Source: Clostridiales bacterium (GTDB lineage: Bacteria; Bacillota; Clostridia; Oscillospirales; Oscillospiraceae). From it: a stretch of 37,853 nt of DNA. Where the stretch lies: assembly GCA_004553495.1 (NCBI GenBank), contig SFLE01000013.1, positions 1 to 37,853 of the forward strand, written 5' to 3'. A model generated the notes under the pieces. The model had not been told where the DNA came from. It searched no databases and saw nothing but the letters and a program-made list of their open reading frames with translations. Each line of letters begins with the position of its first letter. The first letter of the stretch is position 1. The translations under genes and the position numbers were made by a program. Of this stretch, positions 23,634-32,217 are shown piece after piece.

Positions 23634-24572
23634 ATGTCAAACGAACCAAAACATATATCCGTCCTGCTGAACGAGTGCATCGAGAATCTTAATATAAAGC
23701 CCGATGGCGTGTATGTAGACGGAACTCTCGGCCTCGGCGGGCATTCCGAGCAGATACTCAAAAGGCTTGATGGCGGCAGGCTTATAGGCATCGACCGCGA
23801 CGAAAGTGCGATAACCCGCACGGGCGAGAGACTGAAGGCTTATGCGGACAAGCTTACGCTCGTTCACGGTAATTTCTGCGATGTTGTACAGATACTCGAT
23901 GAGCTCAATATCGACAGCGTTGACGGAATGCTTTTTGACCTTGGCGTATCGTCACCGCAGCTTGATGAAGCCGAGAGAGGCTTTTCGTATATGAATGATG
24001 CCCCGCTCGATATGAGAATGGATAATACCAGCGCCCTTACGGCGTGGGTGGTCGTAAACGAGTGGGATGAAGCGGAGCTTGCGCGCATACTCAGGGACTT
24101 CGGCGAGGAGAGGTACGCAAGGAGGATAGCTTCGCACATAGTGCAGGAACGGGCAAAAAAGCCGATAGAGACAACATTGGAGCTTGTTGATATTGTCCGC
24201 AGCGCAATGCCCGCCGCTGCGCTTAGAGAAAAGCAGCATCCGGCAAAAAGAAGCTTTCAGGCAATTAGAATTGCCGTTAACGATGAGCTCGGAGCGGTAG
24301 ATCAGATGATAAAAACAGCTCCTGATAAGCTCGCACAGGGAGGAAGGCTGTGCGTTATCAGCTTCCACTCGCTTGAGGACAGGATAGTCAAAAACGGCAT
24401 AGCCGCAAGAGAAAACGGCTGCACCTGTCCGAGAGAGGCTCCGATATGTATTTGCGGCTTCAAACAGACATTAAAGAGCGTATATAGAAAACCGATAGTG
24501 CCGGGAGAGGATGAGCTGAATAACAATCCGCGCGCGAGGAGCGCAAAGCTTAGAGTGGCGGAGAAAGTGTAG
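23634..24572 (+). CDS. rsmH: 16S rRNA (cytosine-1402-N4)-methyltransferase
   Basis: Methylates C1402 in the decoding centre of 16S rRNA. It is the former MraW. Visible motifs are HISVLLNE, the SAM-binding DGTLGLGGHSEQIL, DLGVSSPQLD, and the C-terminal FHSLEDRIVK. The length (312 aa) is normal. The ATG at 23634 matches the family's N-terminus and lies one base after the mraZ stop. A longer frame from 23616 lies within mraZ. Confidence 0.96.
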   Translation: MSNEPKHISVLLNECIENLNIKPDGVYVDGTLGLGGHSEQILKRLDGGRLIGIDRDESAITRTGERLKAYADKLTLVHGNFCDVVQILDELNIDSVDGMLFDLGVSSPQLDEAERGFSYMNDAPLDMRMDNTSALTAWVVVNEWDEAELARILRDFGEERYARRIASHIVQERAKKPIETTLELVDIVRSAMPAAALREKQHPAKRSFQAIRIAVNDELGAVDQMIKTAPDKLAQGGRLCVISFHSLEDRIVKNGIAARENGCTCPREAPICICGFKQTLKSVYRKPIVPGEDELNNNPRARSAKLRVAEKV

Positions 24573-24580
24573 GCTTATCA

Positions 24581-24976
24581 ATGAAAACTACCGACGCGGC
24601 GTATGAATACAGCAGAAAAAACAAAGCAGAGCGCGAAAAGCGCAGAGCTTCTCCGAAAAAAACAAGGAAAGCGTTTACGGTCGCGCTTTTGCTGGCACTT
24701 GCGCTGGCGGCGGCAGCACTTTCTGTAGAGCTTCTCATGTGCCGCGTGGCTCTTACCGAGCAGAATGATCTGAATGTAAAGCTCGGCGCCGAGCTTGATG
24801 AACTAAACGAAGAAAACCGGCATCTTGCAATTGAGTATGAGCAGATGATAGACCTCGGCGAACTCGAGGAATATGCGAAAAACGAGCTTGGAATGTGTAC
24901 AACGGCACAAAAGCAGACAGAGATTATTAAAACGGACACACAGGATAAAGCACAGATAGTCAAACAGGACGGATAA
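24581..24976 (+). CDS. ftsL: FtsL/DivIC-type cell division protein
   Basis: Small bitopic divisome protein (131 aa). It has a basic cytosolic N-terminus, one membrane segment at about residues 31-53, and an extracellular coiled coil (LGAELDELNEENRHLAIEYEQMI) followed by a conserved-looking EYAKNELGM element. This is the standard FtsL architecture and the standard position between rsmH and the transpeptidase gene. It is expected to form a complex with DivIB/FtsQ and the transpeptidase/FtsW pair. The sequence is weakly conserved in the family, so the call rests on architecture and context. The ribosome site is weak. Confidence 0.82.
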   Translation: MKTTDAAYEYSRKNKAEREKRRASPKKTRKAFTVALLLALALAAAALSVELLMCRVALTEQNDLNVKLGAELDELNEENRHLAIEYEQMIDLGELEEYAKNELGMCTTAQKQTEIIKTDTQDKAQIVKQDG

Positions 24977-25041
24977 GCTGCATATTTCATTTAGCGGCAA
25001 TATAGTATGTAACAGTACATATTTGTTGCGAAGGAGCAGTT

Positions 25042-27369
25042 ATGCGCAGATCCGAAAATGTTAATTTGAGCAGCAGCCCGAGCAGGACTATGCTTCGCCG
25101 CACACTATTTCTCATGGCAGTGTGCGGCATACTTGCTTTTTTAGTCATAGCGGCGAGACTGTATGTGCTTCAGATAAAAGACCATGATAAATATGAGGAG
25201 CTTGCGATAAACCAGCAGCTCAGAGAGACCGGCACATCCGCCGAGCGCGGCACGATATACGACTGCAATATGAATATCCTTGCCATGAGCGCCGATGTGG
25301 AGAATGTTTATCTCAGTCCGGCTGAGATAGCTATGTATAACGAGGATCCCGAGCTCATAGCCGATGGGCTTTCAGAAATACTGGGACTTGATAGGCAGGA
25401 GATACTCAAGAAGACAGAGAATAACGGCTCGTGGTATGTCACCGTTGCCAAAAAGGTCGAAAAGGAAACCGCCGATAAGGTAAGAGCCTTTAAAAAGGAG
25501 CACAACCTCAAGGGGGTTCGCCTTGAAAGCGACACCAAGAGGTATTACCCCTATTCGTCGCTTGCCTGCCATGTGATAGGCTTTGTGGGAACGGATAATT
25601 TCGGGCTCGACGGTATAGAAGCACAGTACGACTCAGTGCTGTGCGGCACTTCGGGTAAATATATGCGTGCAACGAATGCCTACGGAACGGATCTGCTTTT
25701 TGACCGCTATGAGGGCTACACCGGAGCCGAAAACGGCTTAGACCTTGTAACGACGATAGACCTCGCCATACAGCATTATGTTGAAAAAACGCTGTATCAG
25801 GCGGTGGAGGATTACGATATTCAAAACGGAGCCGGAGCCATCGCCATGGATGTGAAGACTGGCAAGATACTTGCAATGGCATCCATAGGCGGGTATGACC
25901 TGAATAATTTCCTCGATGTCAGCGATGAGGCGAAGAGCTCCATTGAGCAGGCTCCCACACAGAAGGAAAAGGATCAGCTTCTTGCCGATGCCCAGCGCCT
26001 GCAATGGCGAAATAAAACGGTTTCCGATACATACGAGCCGGGCTCGACATTTAAGATAATAACCCTGTCCATGGCGCTCGAAGAGGGAAGCGTCAGCCTA
26101 AACGACAGCTTTTTCTGCGGCGGCAGCGTTCAGGTGCCGGGCAGAACAAATCCGGTAAGGTGCTGGAAAACGAGCGGACACGGCTCGCAAACGCTCACGC
26201 AGGCGGTACAGCATTCGTGCAACGCTGCGTTTGTCAACATCGGACTTCGCGTGGGTGCAGAAGAGTTTTATAAATACTGCGATGCGTTCGGATTTCTCAC
26301 GCTCACCGGTGACAGCACCCAGCAGCTCACAGCCAAAACCGGCATAGACCTCGGCGGCGAGAGCGGCAGCATATGGTGGAGCGAGGACACCTTCTACAGC
26401 GAAAAGAATAAATCCCAGCTTGCCGCGGCATCGTTCGGGCAGACATTCACAATAACTCCGCTCCAGCTCATAACGGCGGTGAGCGCCTGCGTAAACGGCG
26501 GCTACCTCATGCAGCCGTATGTCGTGGAAAGTTTACTGGACTCGGACGGGAATACGGTGTATAATCATAAGCCGACCGTTGTGCGTCAGGTGATAAGCGA
26601 GGAAACAAGCAAAACCGTCTGCGGTATCCTCGAACAGGTCGTGGGCGATCCTAACGACGGTACCGGCAGAAATGCCGCCGTTGCGGGCTACCGCATAGGC
26701 GGTAAGACCGGCACCTCCGAGAAGGTCAGCTTTGAGGCCCAGACGGGCAAAAAGGAATACATCGTTTCGTTTATCGGATTTGCACCGGCGGACGATCCGC
26801 AGATAGCGATACTCGTTCTGCTCGACTCTCCGGGTACCGGCTCGGGAGTGTATGTATCCGGCGGTCAGATGGCAGCGCCGACCGTCGGCAAAATGTTTGC
26901 CGACATTCTGCCGTATATGGGTATTGAGCCCGTGTACGATGACAACGCGGAAAAGACTGCCGATAAAGCGGTACCGTCCTTGAAGGGGCTCGGACTGGAG
27001 GAAGCAAAGCAAAAGCTTGCGGAAGCCGGATTTGAGTGCAGAGTAATAGGCGGGGGAGGCGCGGTCACCGATCAGCTTCCGGCATCTGGAGCCGTCATTG
27101 CCGGCGGCAGCACAGTGATACTGTATGCCGGTGCGAGCCCGTCGCCGGAGCTTGAAACGATGCCGGATATAAGCGGAATGAGCTATACCGAAGCGGCCCA
27201 GGTCCTGAGCGGTTACGGATTATTTATAAAGAGCAATACATCGGTCAGCCAGCCGGCAGCGCAGATCGTTGCAACACAGAGCGTCAGAAGCGGCGCGTCG
27301 GTAAAGCACGGAACGGTCATTGAAGTAACGCTCCTTGCCGATGATGAGAGTATGCTCGGAAGATATTAG
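25042..27369 (+). CDS. spoVD: Penicillin-binding transpeptidase with PASTA domains (SpoVD/FtsI type)
   Basis: Class B penicillin-binding protein that crosslinks septal or spore-cortex peptidoglycan. It has one N-terminal membrane anchor (about residues 18-42), a dimerisation domain starting at about 60 (ERGTIYDCNMNILA), and a transpeptidase domain with the active-site tetrad S335 in GSTFK, an S-C-N motif (HSCNAAF), and K-T-G-T (GGKTGTSEK). Two C-terminal PASTA domains span about residues 640-770. The length (775 aa) matches SpoVD-like proteins. It is the only such gene in this cluster, so it may serve vegetative division as well as sporulation. AAGGAG lies before the ATG. The 65-base gap upstream holds an inverted repeat ATGTA-N4-TACAT (25006-25020). 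Confidence 0.92.
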   Translation: MRRSENVNLSSSPSRTMLRRTLFLMAVCGILAFLVIAARLYVLQIKDHDKYEELAINQQLRETGTSAERGTIYDCNMNILAMSADVENVYLSPAEIAMYNEDPELIADGLSEILGLDRQEILKKTENNGSWYVTVAKKVEKETADKVRAFKKEHNLKGVRLESDTKRYYPYSSLACHVIGFVGTDNFGLDGIEAQYDSVLCGTSGKYMRATNAYGTDLLFDRYEGYTGAENGLDLVTTIDLAIQHYVEKTLYQAVEDYDIQNGAGAIAMDVKTGKILAMASIGGYDLNNFLDVSDEAKSSIEQAPTQKEKDQLLADAQRLQWRNKTVSDTYEPGSTFKIITLSMALEEGSVSLNDSFFCGGSVQVPGRTNPVRCWKTSGHGSQTLTQAVQHSCNAAFVNIGLRVGAEEFYKYCDAFGFLTLTGDSTQQLTAKTGIDLGGESGSIWWSEDTFYSEKNKSQLAAASFGQTFTITPLQLITAVSACVNGGYLMQPYVVESLLDSDGNTVYNHKPTVVRQVISEETSKTVCGILEQVVGDPNDGTGRNAAVAGYRIGGKTGTSEKVSFEAQTGKKEYIVSFIGFAPADDPQIAILVLLDSPGTGSGVYVSGGQMAAPTVGKMFADILPYMGIEPVYDDNAEKTADKAVPSLKGLGLEEAKQKLAEAGFECRVIGGGGAVTDQLPASGAVIAGGSTVILYAGASPSPELETMPDISGMSYTEAAQVLSGYGLFIKSNTSVSQPAAQIVATQSVRSGASVKHGTVIEVTLLADDESMLGRY

Positions 27370-27386
27370 ACAAAGGATGATGTGCG

Positions 27387-28841
27387 ATGAGATTATCGGA
27401 GCTTATAAAAAATATAGGGGTCATACAGCTTGCCGCTGACGATCAGTGCGAGATCGGGGGGATCAGCTATGACTCCCGCACGACAAAGTCCGGAGATGCT
27501 TTCGTTGCAATATCCGGTTTTGAGACCGACGGGTATAAGTACATACCCGCTGCCGTAAAAAACGGTGCAAGCGTTATTATCTGCGACAGAGTGCCGCAGG
27601 TGGAAACGCCGTATGTCCTTGTAAGCGACTGCCGTAAGGCGCTTGCATTAGCGAGCGCAAACTATTTCGGTCACCCCGCGGACGAAATGCGAGTTATCGG
27701 AATAACCGGCACGAACGGCAAGACGACGACGACTTACCTTTTAAAGCATATGCTGGAGGCAGAGCTCGGTGCAAAGGTCGGACTTGTGGGCACAAACGGC
27801 AATATGATAGGCTATGAGTTTATCCATACGGAGCGCACAACGCCCGAAAGCTTTGAGCTTCAGCGGCTTTTCAGGCAGATGGCGGATGCAGGCTGTACCC
27901 ATGTCGTCATGGAGGTCTCGTCCCATTCGCTCGTTCTGAGCCGCGTTGAGGGTATACGCTTCGCTGCGGGAGCGTTTACGAATCTCACTCAGGACCACCT
28001 TGATTTTCACCATACCATGGAGGCGTATGCCGAGGCTAAGGCGAACCTGTTTACCATGTGTGATGTCGGCTGCATAAATGTCGATGACCCATGGTCGGAG
28101 AAAATGCTGTCCGCCGCCACGGGAAAAACACTCACATACTCGGCAGCTTCCGATATCGCAGATCTTTTTGCGGACGATATAAGCCTCACGGCATCAGGCG
28201 TTTCGTTCAAAGCGCATTACAACGGCAGACTCGCTGATGTGAGCCTTGCAATACCGGGGCAGTTTTCGGTTTATAACGCGCTCAACACCATAGCGCTGGG
28301 GCTCGCCCTCGGCATGGAGCTTTCGGACTGCGCCGATGCGATGAAGACCGCGCGCGGCGTAAAGGGCAGGATGGAGGTCGTTCCCACCGACGGAGACTAT
28401 ACGATCTTAATTGATTATGCCCACACGCCGGATGCCCTCGAAAACGCGCTTAAAGCGCTCCGAGCAACAACGAGCGGGAGACTGGTCGCGCTGTTCGGCT
28501 GCGGCGGCGACCGAGATAAAACAAAGCGCCCGATAATGGGAGCCATAGCTGCCGACAATGCCGATTTTGTGATAGTAACGAGCGATAATCCGAGAACGGA
28601 GGACCCGCAGACCATTATAGACGAGATACTCGTCGGGCTGCGCGGGAAGGAAACTCCTCACAAGACGATATGCGACAGACCTGAGGCGATAAAATGGGCG
28701 ATTGACAACCATATGCCCAATGATGTAATATTGCTTGCCGGCAAAGGTCACGAGGATTATCAGGTCGTCGGTCACGAAAAGCATCACATGGATGAACGCG
28801 AGATAGTCGCACAACACATAGAGAAGAGGAACAAAACATGA
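27387..28841 (+). CDS. murE: UDP-MurNAc-tripeptide synthetase (meso-DAP type)
   Basis: Mur ligase that adds the third amino acid to UDP-MurNAc-L-Ala-D-Glu. The ATP loop GITGTNGKTTTT is near residue 112 and the carbamylated lysine is in AYAEAKANLF. The specificity motif reads D-N-P-R (TSDNPRTEDP), the form found in meso-diaminopimelate enzymes, so the wall is DAP-type. The length (484 aa) is normal. AAAGGATG precedes the ATG. The 3' end overlaps mraY by four bases. murF, which usually follows, is absent here. Confidence 0.95.
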   Translation: MRLSELIKNIGVIQLAADDQCEIGGISYDSRTTKSGDAFVAISGFETDGYKYIPAAVKNGASVIICDRVPQVETPYVLVSDCRKALALASANYFGHPADEMRVIGITGTNGKTTTTYLLKHMLEAELGAKVGLVGTNGNMIGYEFIHTERTTPESFELQRLFRQMADAGCTHVVMEVSSHSLVLSRVEGIRFAAGAFTNLTQDHLDFHHTMEAYAEAKANLFTMCDVGCINVDDPWSEKMLSAATGKTLTYSAASDIADLFADDISLTASGVSFKAHYNGRLADVSLAIPGQFSVYNALNTIALGLALGMELSDCADAMKTARGVKGRMEVVPTDGDYTILIDYAHTPDALENALKALRATTSGRLVALFGCGGDRDKTKRPIMGAIAADNADFVIVTSDNPRTEDPQTIIDEILVGLRGKETPHKTICDRPEAIKWAIDNHMPNDVILLAGKGHEDYQVVGHEKHHMDEREIVAQHIEKRNKT

Positions 28842-29851
28842 CTCTAAAGCTGACTCTGGCACTTGTCATGGCGTTTATAACCGCCGTGATAGTAGGAAAA
28901 TTCTATGTCCCATGGCTCGTGAAAATAAAGGCGGGGCAGGAGATAAAGGAGAACGGACCGACATGGCATATGTCAAAGTCCGGAACGCCTACGATGGGCG
29001 GAGTTATCTTCATAAGCGCCTGCATACTCGTTTGCCTTACGGTTGGCTTTGAGTCTATGCGCAGCGGCGATTACACACACATATTCGTTTTGCTGTTCGC
29101 ACTCGTTTTCGGAGCCATAGGCTTTCTTGATGACTGGGAGAAGCTGCGCAAAAAGCAGAATCTCGGTCTGAGCGCAAAGGCAAAGTTTTTGCTCCAGCTC
29201 GCTGCGGCTCTCGTTTTCGTACTGCTTCTCAGAAAGCTTGGGTATCTCTCGACAAGGCTGTATGTGCCGTTCTGGAATGTTGAGGTCTATATTCCGGAGG
29301 TCTTGTATTTCATCCTCGCCGCGTTCATAATCGTCGGCACCGTAAATGCCGTTAACATTACCGACGGCGTTGACGGGCTTGCGAGCGGAACTTCTCTTCC
29401 GGTGTGCCTGTTTTTTGTTGTCGTAAGCTTCATGTGGGGCGAGCGGTACATGGCTCTCGGCATATTCGCATCGGCTCTTCTCGGCGGTCTTATGGGCTTT
29501 CTTGTTTATAACTTCAACCCCGCCAAGGTATTTATGGGCGACACCGGCTCGCTGTTTCTCGGCGGCGCTATAGCGGCACTTGCATTTGCCTATGATATGC
29601 CGCTTATACTGATAACTCTCGGCATTGTTTATATAATCGAAACCCTGTCCGATATAATACAGGTGACATATTTTAAGCTCACCCACGGAAAGCGCGTTTT
29701 TAAAATGGCGCCGTTTCACCATCACCTTGAAATGGGTGGTTGGACGGGCAAAAAGTGGAAGGAAAAAGAGCTTTTCGCGCTTTTTACTTCTGTGTCCCTG
29801 ATTTTTGCAATAATTTCATTCATAGGAGTATATAATCGTTTCCAGCTCTGA
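28838..29851 (+). CDS. mraY: Phospho-MurNAc-pentapeptide transferase
   Basis: Integral membrane enzyme that makes lipid I from UDP-MurNAc-pentapeptide and undecaprenyl phosphate. About ten membrane segments are present, with catalytic loops visible: SKSGTPTMGG, LDDWEKLRKKQNLGL, NAVNITDGVDGLASG, FNPAKVFMGDTGSLFLGG and MAPFHHHLEMGG. The length (337 aa) is slightly short but normal for Clostridia. murD, which often follows mraY, is not present, and ftsW comes 17 bases later. Confidence 0.96.
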   Translation: MTLKLTLALVMAFITAVIVGKFYVPWLVKIKAGQEIKENGPTWHMSKSGTPTMGGVIFISACILVCLTVGFESMRSGDYTHIFVLLFALVFGAIGFLDDWEKLRKKQNLGLSAKAKFLLQLAAALVFVLLLRKLGYLSTRLYVPFWNVEVYIPEVLYFILAAFIIVGTVNAVNITDGVDGLASGTSLPVCLFFVVVSFMWGERYMALGIFASALLGGLMGFLVYNFNPAKVFMGDTGSLFLGGAIAALAFAYDMPLILITLGIVYIIETLSDIIQVTYFKLTHGKRVFKMAPFHHHLEMGGWTGKKWKEKELFALFTSVSLIFAIISFIGVYNRFQL

Positions 29852-29868
29852 CAACGGAGGGTGCATTT

Positions 29869-31029
29869 ATGCGTTACGGCGGCGCCGAACTCAGGATAAA
29901 GGAAACGAAAGATAAAACAGGACGGGCGGGTATGGATATATCCTTTTTCGTTCTTGTAATGGTGCTTCTTACCATCGGGGTAACGATGGTGCTGTCGGCA
30001 AGCTTTGCACGGGCATATTTTGATCCGGGCGGCATTACCGGCGGCGATCCTGTGTATTACTTTGTCAGGCAGTTTATTTTTGCTGTCCTCGGCGTAGCCG
30101 CAATGATAATATGCTCAAGGCTGCCGATCGGCTTTTATAAAAGGTTTTCGATACCGGTGCTCATTGCCGCGATAGTGCTGCTTATGCTCGTGCCGCTGAT
30201 CGGTGTGGATGCAAACGGCGCTAAGCGGTGGATAGGCTTCGGTGCGTTCACGATACAGCCGTCGGAGATTGCCAAAATAGGCGTTATTCTATCATTTTCC
30301 GTGCTCATATGCCGCAATCGCGGCAGGATGAAGAGCTTCAGATACGGTATTCTGCCTTTTGCGGCAATACTTATGCTCATTGTCGCATTGCTCGTGCTCG
30401 AACCGCATTTTTCAGCGTCTATAATCATCGTCGCTATCGGAGGCGTCATGCTGTTTTTGGGCGGCGCAAAGCTCGTGTGGTTTATAGCCGCCGCGGTAGC
30501 TGCCGGAGGCGGCATCGCCGTACTGCTCACGCTCTTTCCGTATGCGTCTACCAGGATAACCACATGGCGCGATCCGTTTGCATCGACATCGGACGAGGGC
30601 TATCAGATAGTCCAATCGCTGTATTCGATAGGCTCCGGAGGACTTACGGGGCTCGGACTCGGTCAGAGCAGACAGAAGTATCTGTATCTGCCTGAGGAAC
30701 ACAATGACTTTATTTTTTCCGTAGTGTGCGAGGAACTCGGCTTTATCGGCGCGTTGCTAATACTCACGCTGTTCGCGCTGCTTATCATTCGCGGCTATTG
30801 GATAGCGCTGCAAGCTGCCGACAGATACAGTTTTCTTGTAAGCGCTGGGATAACCACGCTTCTTGCGATTCAGGTAATTTTGAATGTTGCGGTCGTTACG
30901 AATCTTGTGCCGTGCACCGGAATTTCGCTTCCGTTTTTCAGCTACGGCGGCACAGCGCTGCTCATGCAGATGGCTGAAATGGGTATAGTGCTGAGTGTTT
31001 CAAGAGGCATCCCATGCAGGGGAGGATGA
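29869..31029 (+). CDS. ftsW: Peptidoglycan polymerase FtsW (SEDS family)
   Basis: SEDS glycosyltransferase that polymerises lipid II at the septum with the class B PBP. At 386 aa it has about ten membrane segments. Conserved features are GAKRWIGFGAFTIQPSEIAKI, the large-loop end QIVQSLYSIGSGGLTGLGLG, QKYLYLPEEHNDFIFSV, and the C-terminal GISLPFFSYGGTALL. ACGGAGG precedes the ATG. In spore-formers the same gene can be named spoVE. Pairing with the SpoVD-type PBP in this cluster leaves the choice open. Confidence 0.94.
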   Translation: MRYGGAELRIKETKDKTGRAGMDISFFVLVMVLLTIGVTMVLSASFARAYFDPGGITGGDPVYYFVRQFIFAVLGVAAMIICSRLPIGFYKRFSIPVLIAAIVLLMLVPLIGVDANGAKRWIGFGAFTIQPSEIAKIGVILSFSVLICRNRGRMKSFRYGILPFAAILMLIVALLVLEPHFSASIIIVAIGGVMLFLGGAKLVWFIAAAVAAGGGIAVLLTLFPYASTRITTWRDPFASTSDEGYQIVQSLYSIGSGGLTGLGLGQSRQKYLYLPEEHNDFIFSVVCEELGFIGALLILTLFALLIIRGYWIALQAADRYSFLVSAGITTLLAIQVILNVAVVTNLVPCTGISLPFFSYGGTALLMQMAEMGIVLSVSRGIPCRGG

Positions 31030-31032
31030 GAT

Positions 31033-32157
31033 ATGAGAATAATATTTGCCTGCGGAGGTACGGCGGGGCACATAAATCCGGCTATCGCTGTTGCCGGCAG
31101 GATAAAAGAACTTATGCCCGACAGTGAGTTCCTGTTTATCGGTGCTAAAGGTCAGATGGAGACCGACCTCGTGCCGAGGGCAGGGTATAAGATCGAAACC
31201 GTGCGCGTGCGGGCGCTGAGCCGTGATAAAACGCTCGGCGGACTTTTCCACAACATAAGTGCGGTTTGGCACCTTATACGCTCGACAATAATTGTGAAAA
31301 AGATAATCAAAAGATTTAAGCCCGATGTCGTCGTCGGTACCGGAGGGTATGTCTGCTATCCTGTGCTCAAGGCGGCATCCATGCTTGGCATACCTACGGC
31401 GGTTCACGAGAGCAATGCCGTCCCAGGGCTTACGACCCGTATGCTCTCTAAAATAGTTGACATGATAATGCTCGGCTTTGAAGAGAGCCGAAAGTACTAT
31501 AAAAATCCCGAAAAAACCGTGGTCACGGGTACTCCGGTACGCGGCGAGTTTTCAAAATACTCAAAGAAGACGGCAAAGGCCGAGCTCGGTATACCGATAG
31601 ATAAACCGCTTGTCGTGTCGGTATGGGGCTCGCTTGGAGCAGCCAACATGAATGCGGCAATGTGCCAGTTTATAAAGCTTGCGGGAAGTAACGCGGGATT
31701 TACGCTCATCCACTCTGCCGGAAGTGAGGGCTATGCCGAAATGGTCACCACGCTTCAGGAGATAGCTCCGGATTACGAAAAAAACGGCATGGATGTGCGG
31801 GAGTACATTTACGATATGCCGAGAGTCATGGCGGCTGCTGACATTGTCCTGTGCCGTGCGGGCGCATCAACCATCTCCGAGCTTACATATATGCATAAGC
31901 CCACGATATTTGTGCCCTCGCCGTTTGTCACCAACAACCACCAGTTTAAAAACGCCAAGGTGGTCGAGGATGCCGGTGGAGCGCTCATATTCGAGGAGGG
32001 CTGGTTTGAGCCCAAAGAGTTGCTGAACGCGGTGAAAAGGATACTTTCATCGCCCGATGAGCTGAACAAAATGTCGGCGGCTATGGAAAAGCTTGCGATG
32101 CCCGAAGCCACCAATATGATTTGCGACCGAATTTTTTCCCTTTGCGAAAGTAAATAA
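31033..32157 (+). CDS. murG: UDP-GlcNAc:lipid I N-acetylglucosaminyltransferase
   Basis: Makes lipid II from lipid I on the inner face of the membrane. GT-B fold enzyme of 374 aa with the glycine loop CGGTAGHINPA at the N-terminus, the GTGGYVCYP and HESNAVPG segments, and the donor-site motif CRAGASTISEL. GGGGAGG precedes the ATG. It starts three bases after ftsW and is followed by a hairpin just before the second murA. Confidence 0.96.
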   Translation: MRIIFACGGTAGHINPAIAVAGRIKELMPDSEFLFIGAKGQMETDLVPRAGYKIETVRVRALSRDKTLGGLFHNISAVWHLIRSTIIVKKIIKRFKPDVVVGTGGYVCYPVLKAASMLGIPTAVHESNAVPGLTTRMLSKIVDMIMLGFEESRKYYKNPEKTVVTGTPVRGEFSKYSKKTAKAELGIPIDKPLVVSVWGSLGAANMNAAMCQFIKLAGSNAGFTLIHSAGSEGYAEMVTTLQEIAPDYEKNGMDVREYIYDMPRVMAAADIVLCRAGASTISELTYMHKPTIFVPSPFVTNNHQFKNAKVVEDAGGALIFEEGWFEPKELLNAVKRILSSPDELNKMSAAMEKLAMPEATNMICDRIFSLCESK

Positions 32158-32165
32158 CAAATCCG

Positions 32166-32217
32166 AACCTTGCGGAATAGAATGGCATGATTTAAGTTCT
32201 TTCTGCGAGGTTTTTTT
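32166..32217 (+). promoter_or_regulatory. Hairpin that includes the ribosome site of the second murA
   Basis: AACCTTGCGGA (32166-32176) can pair with TCTGCGAGGTT (32202-32212), 11 bp with two G-U pairs. Seven T at 32211-32217 abut the ATG at 32218. The only ribosome-site candidate (GCGAGG, 32205-32210) is in the 3' arm. It can be read as a weak terminator, a translation-control hairpin, or both. Confidence 0.5.
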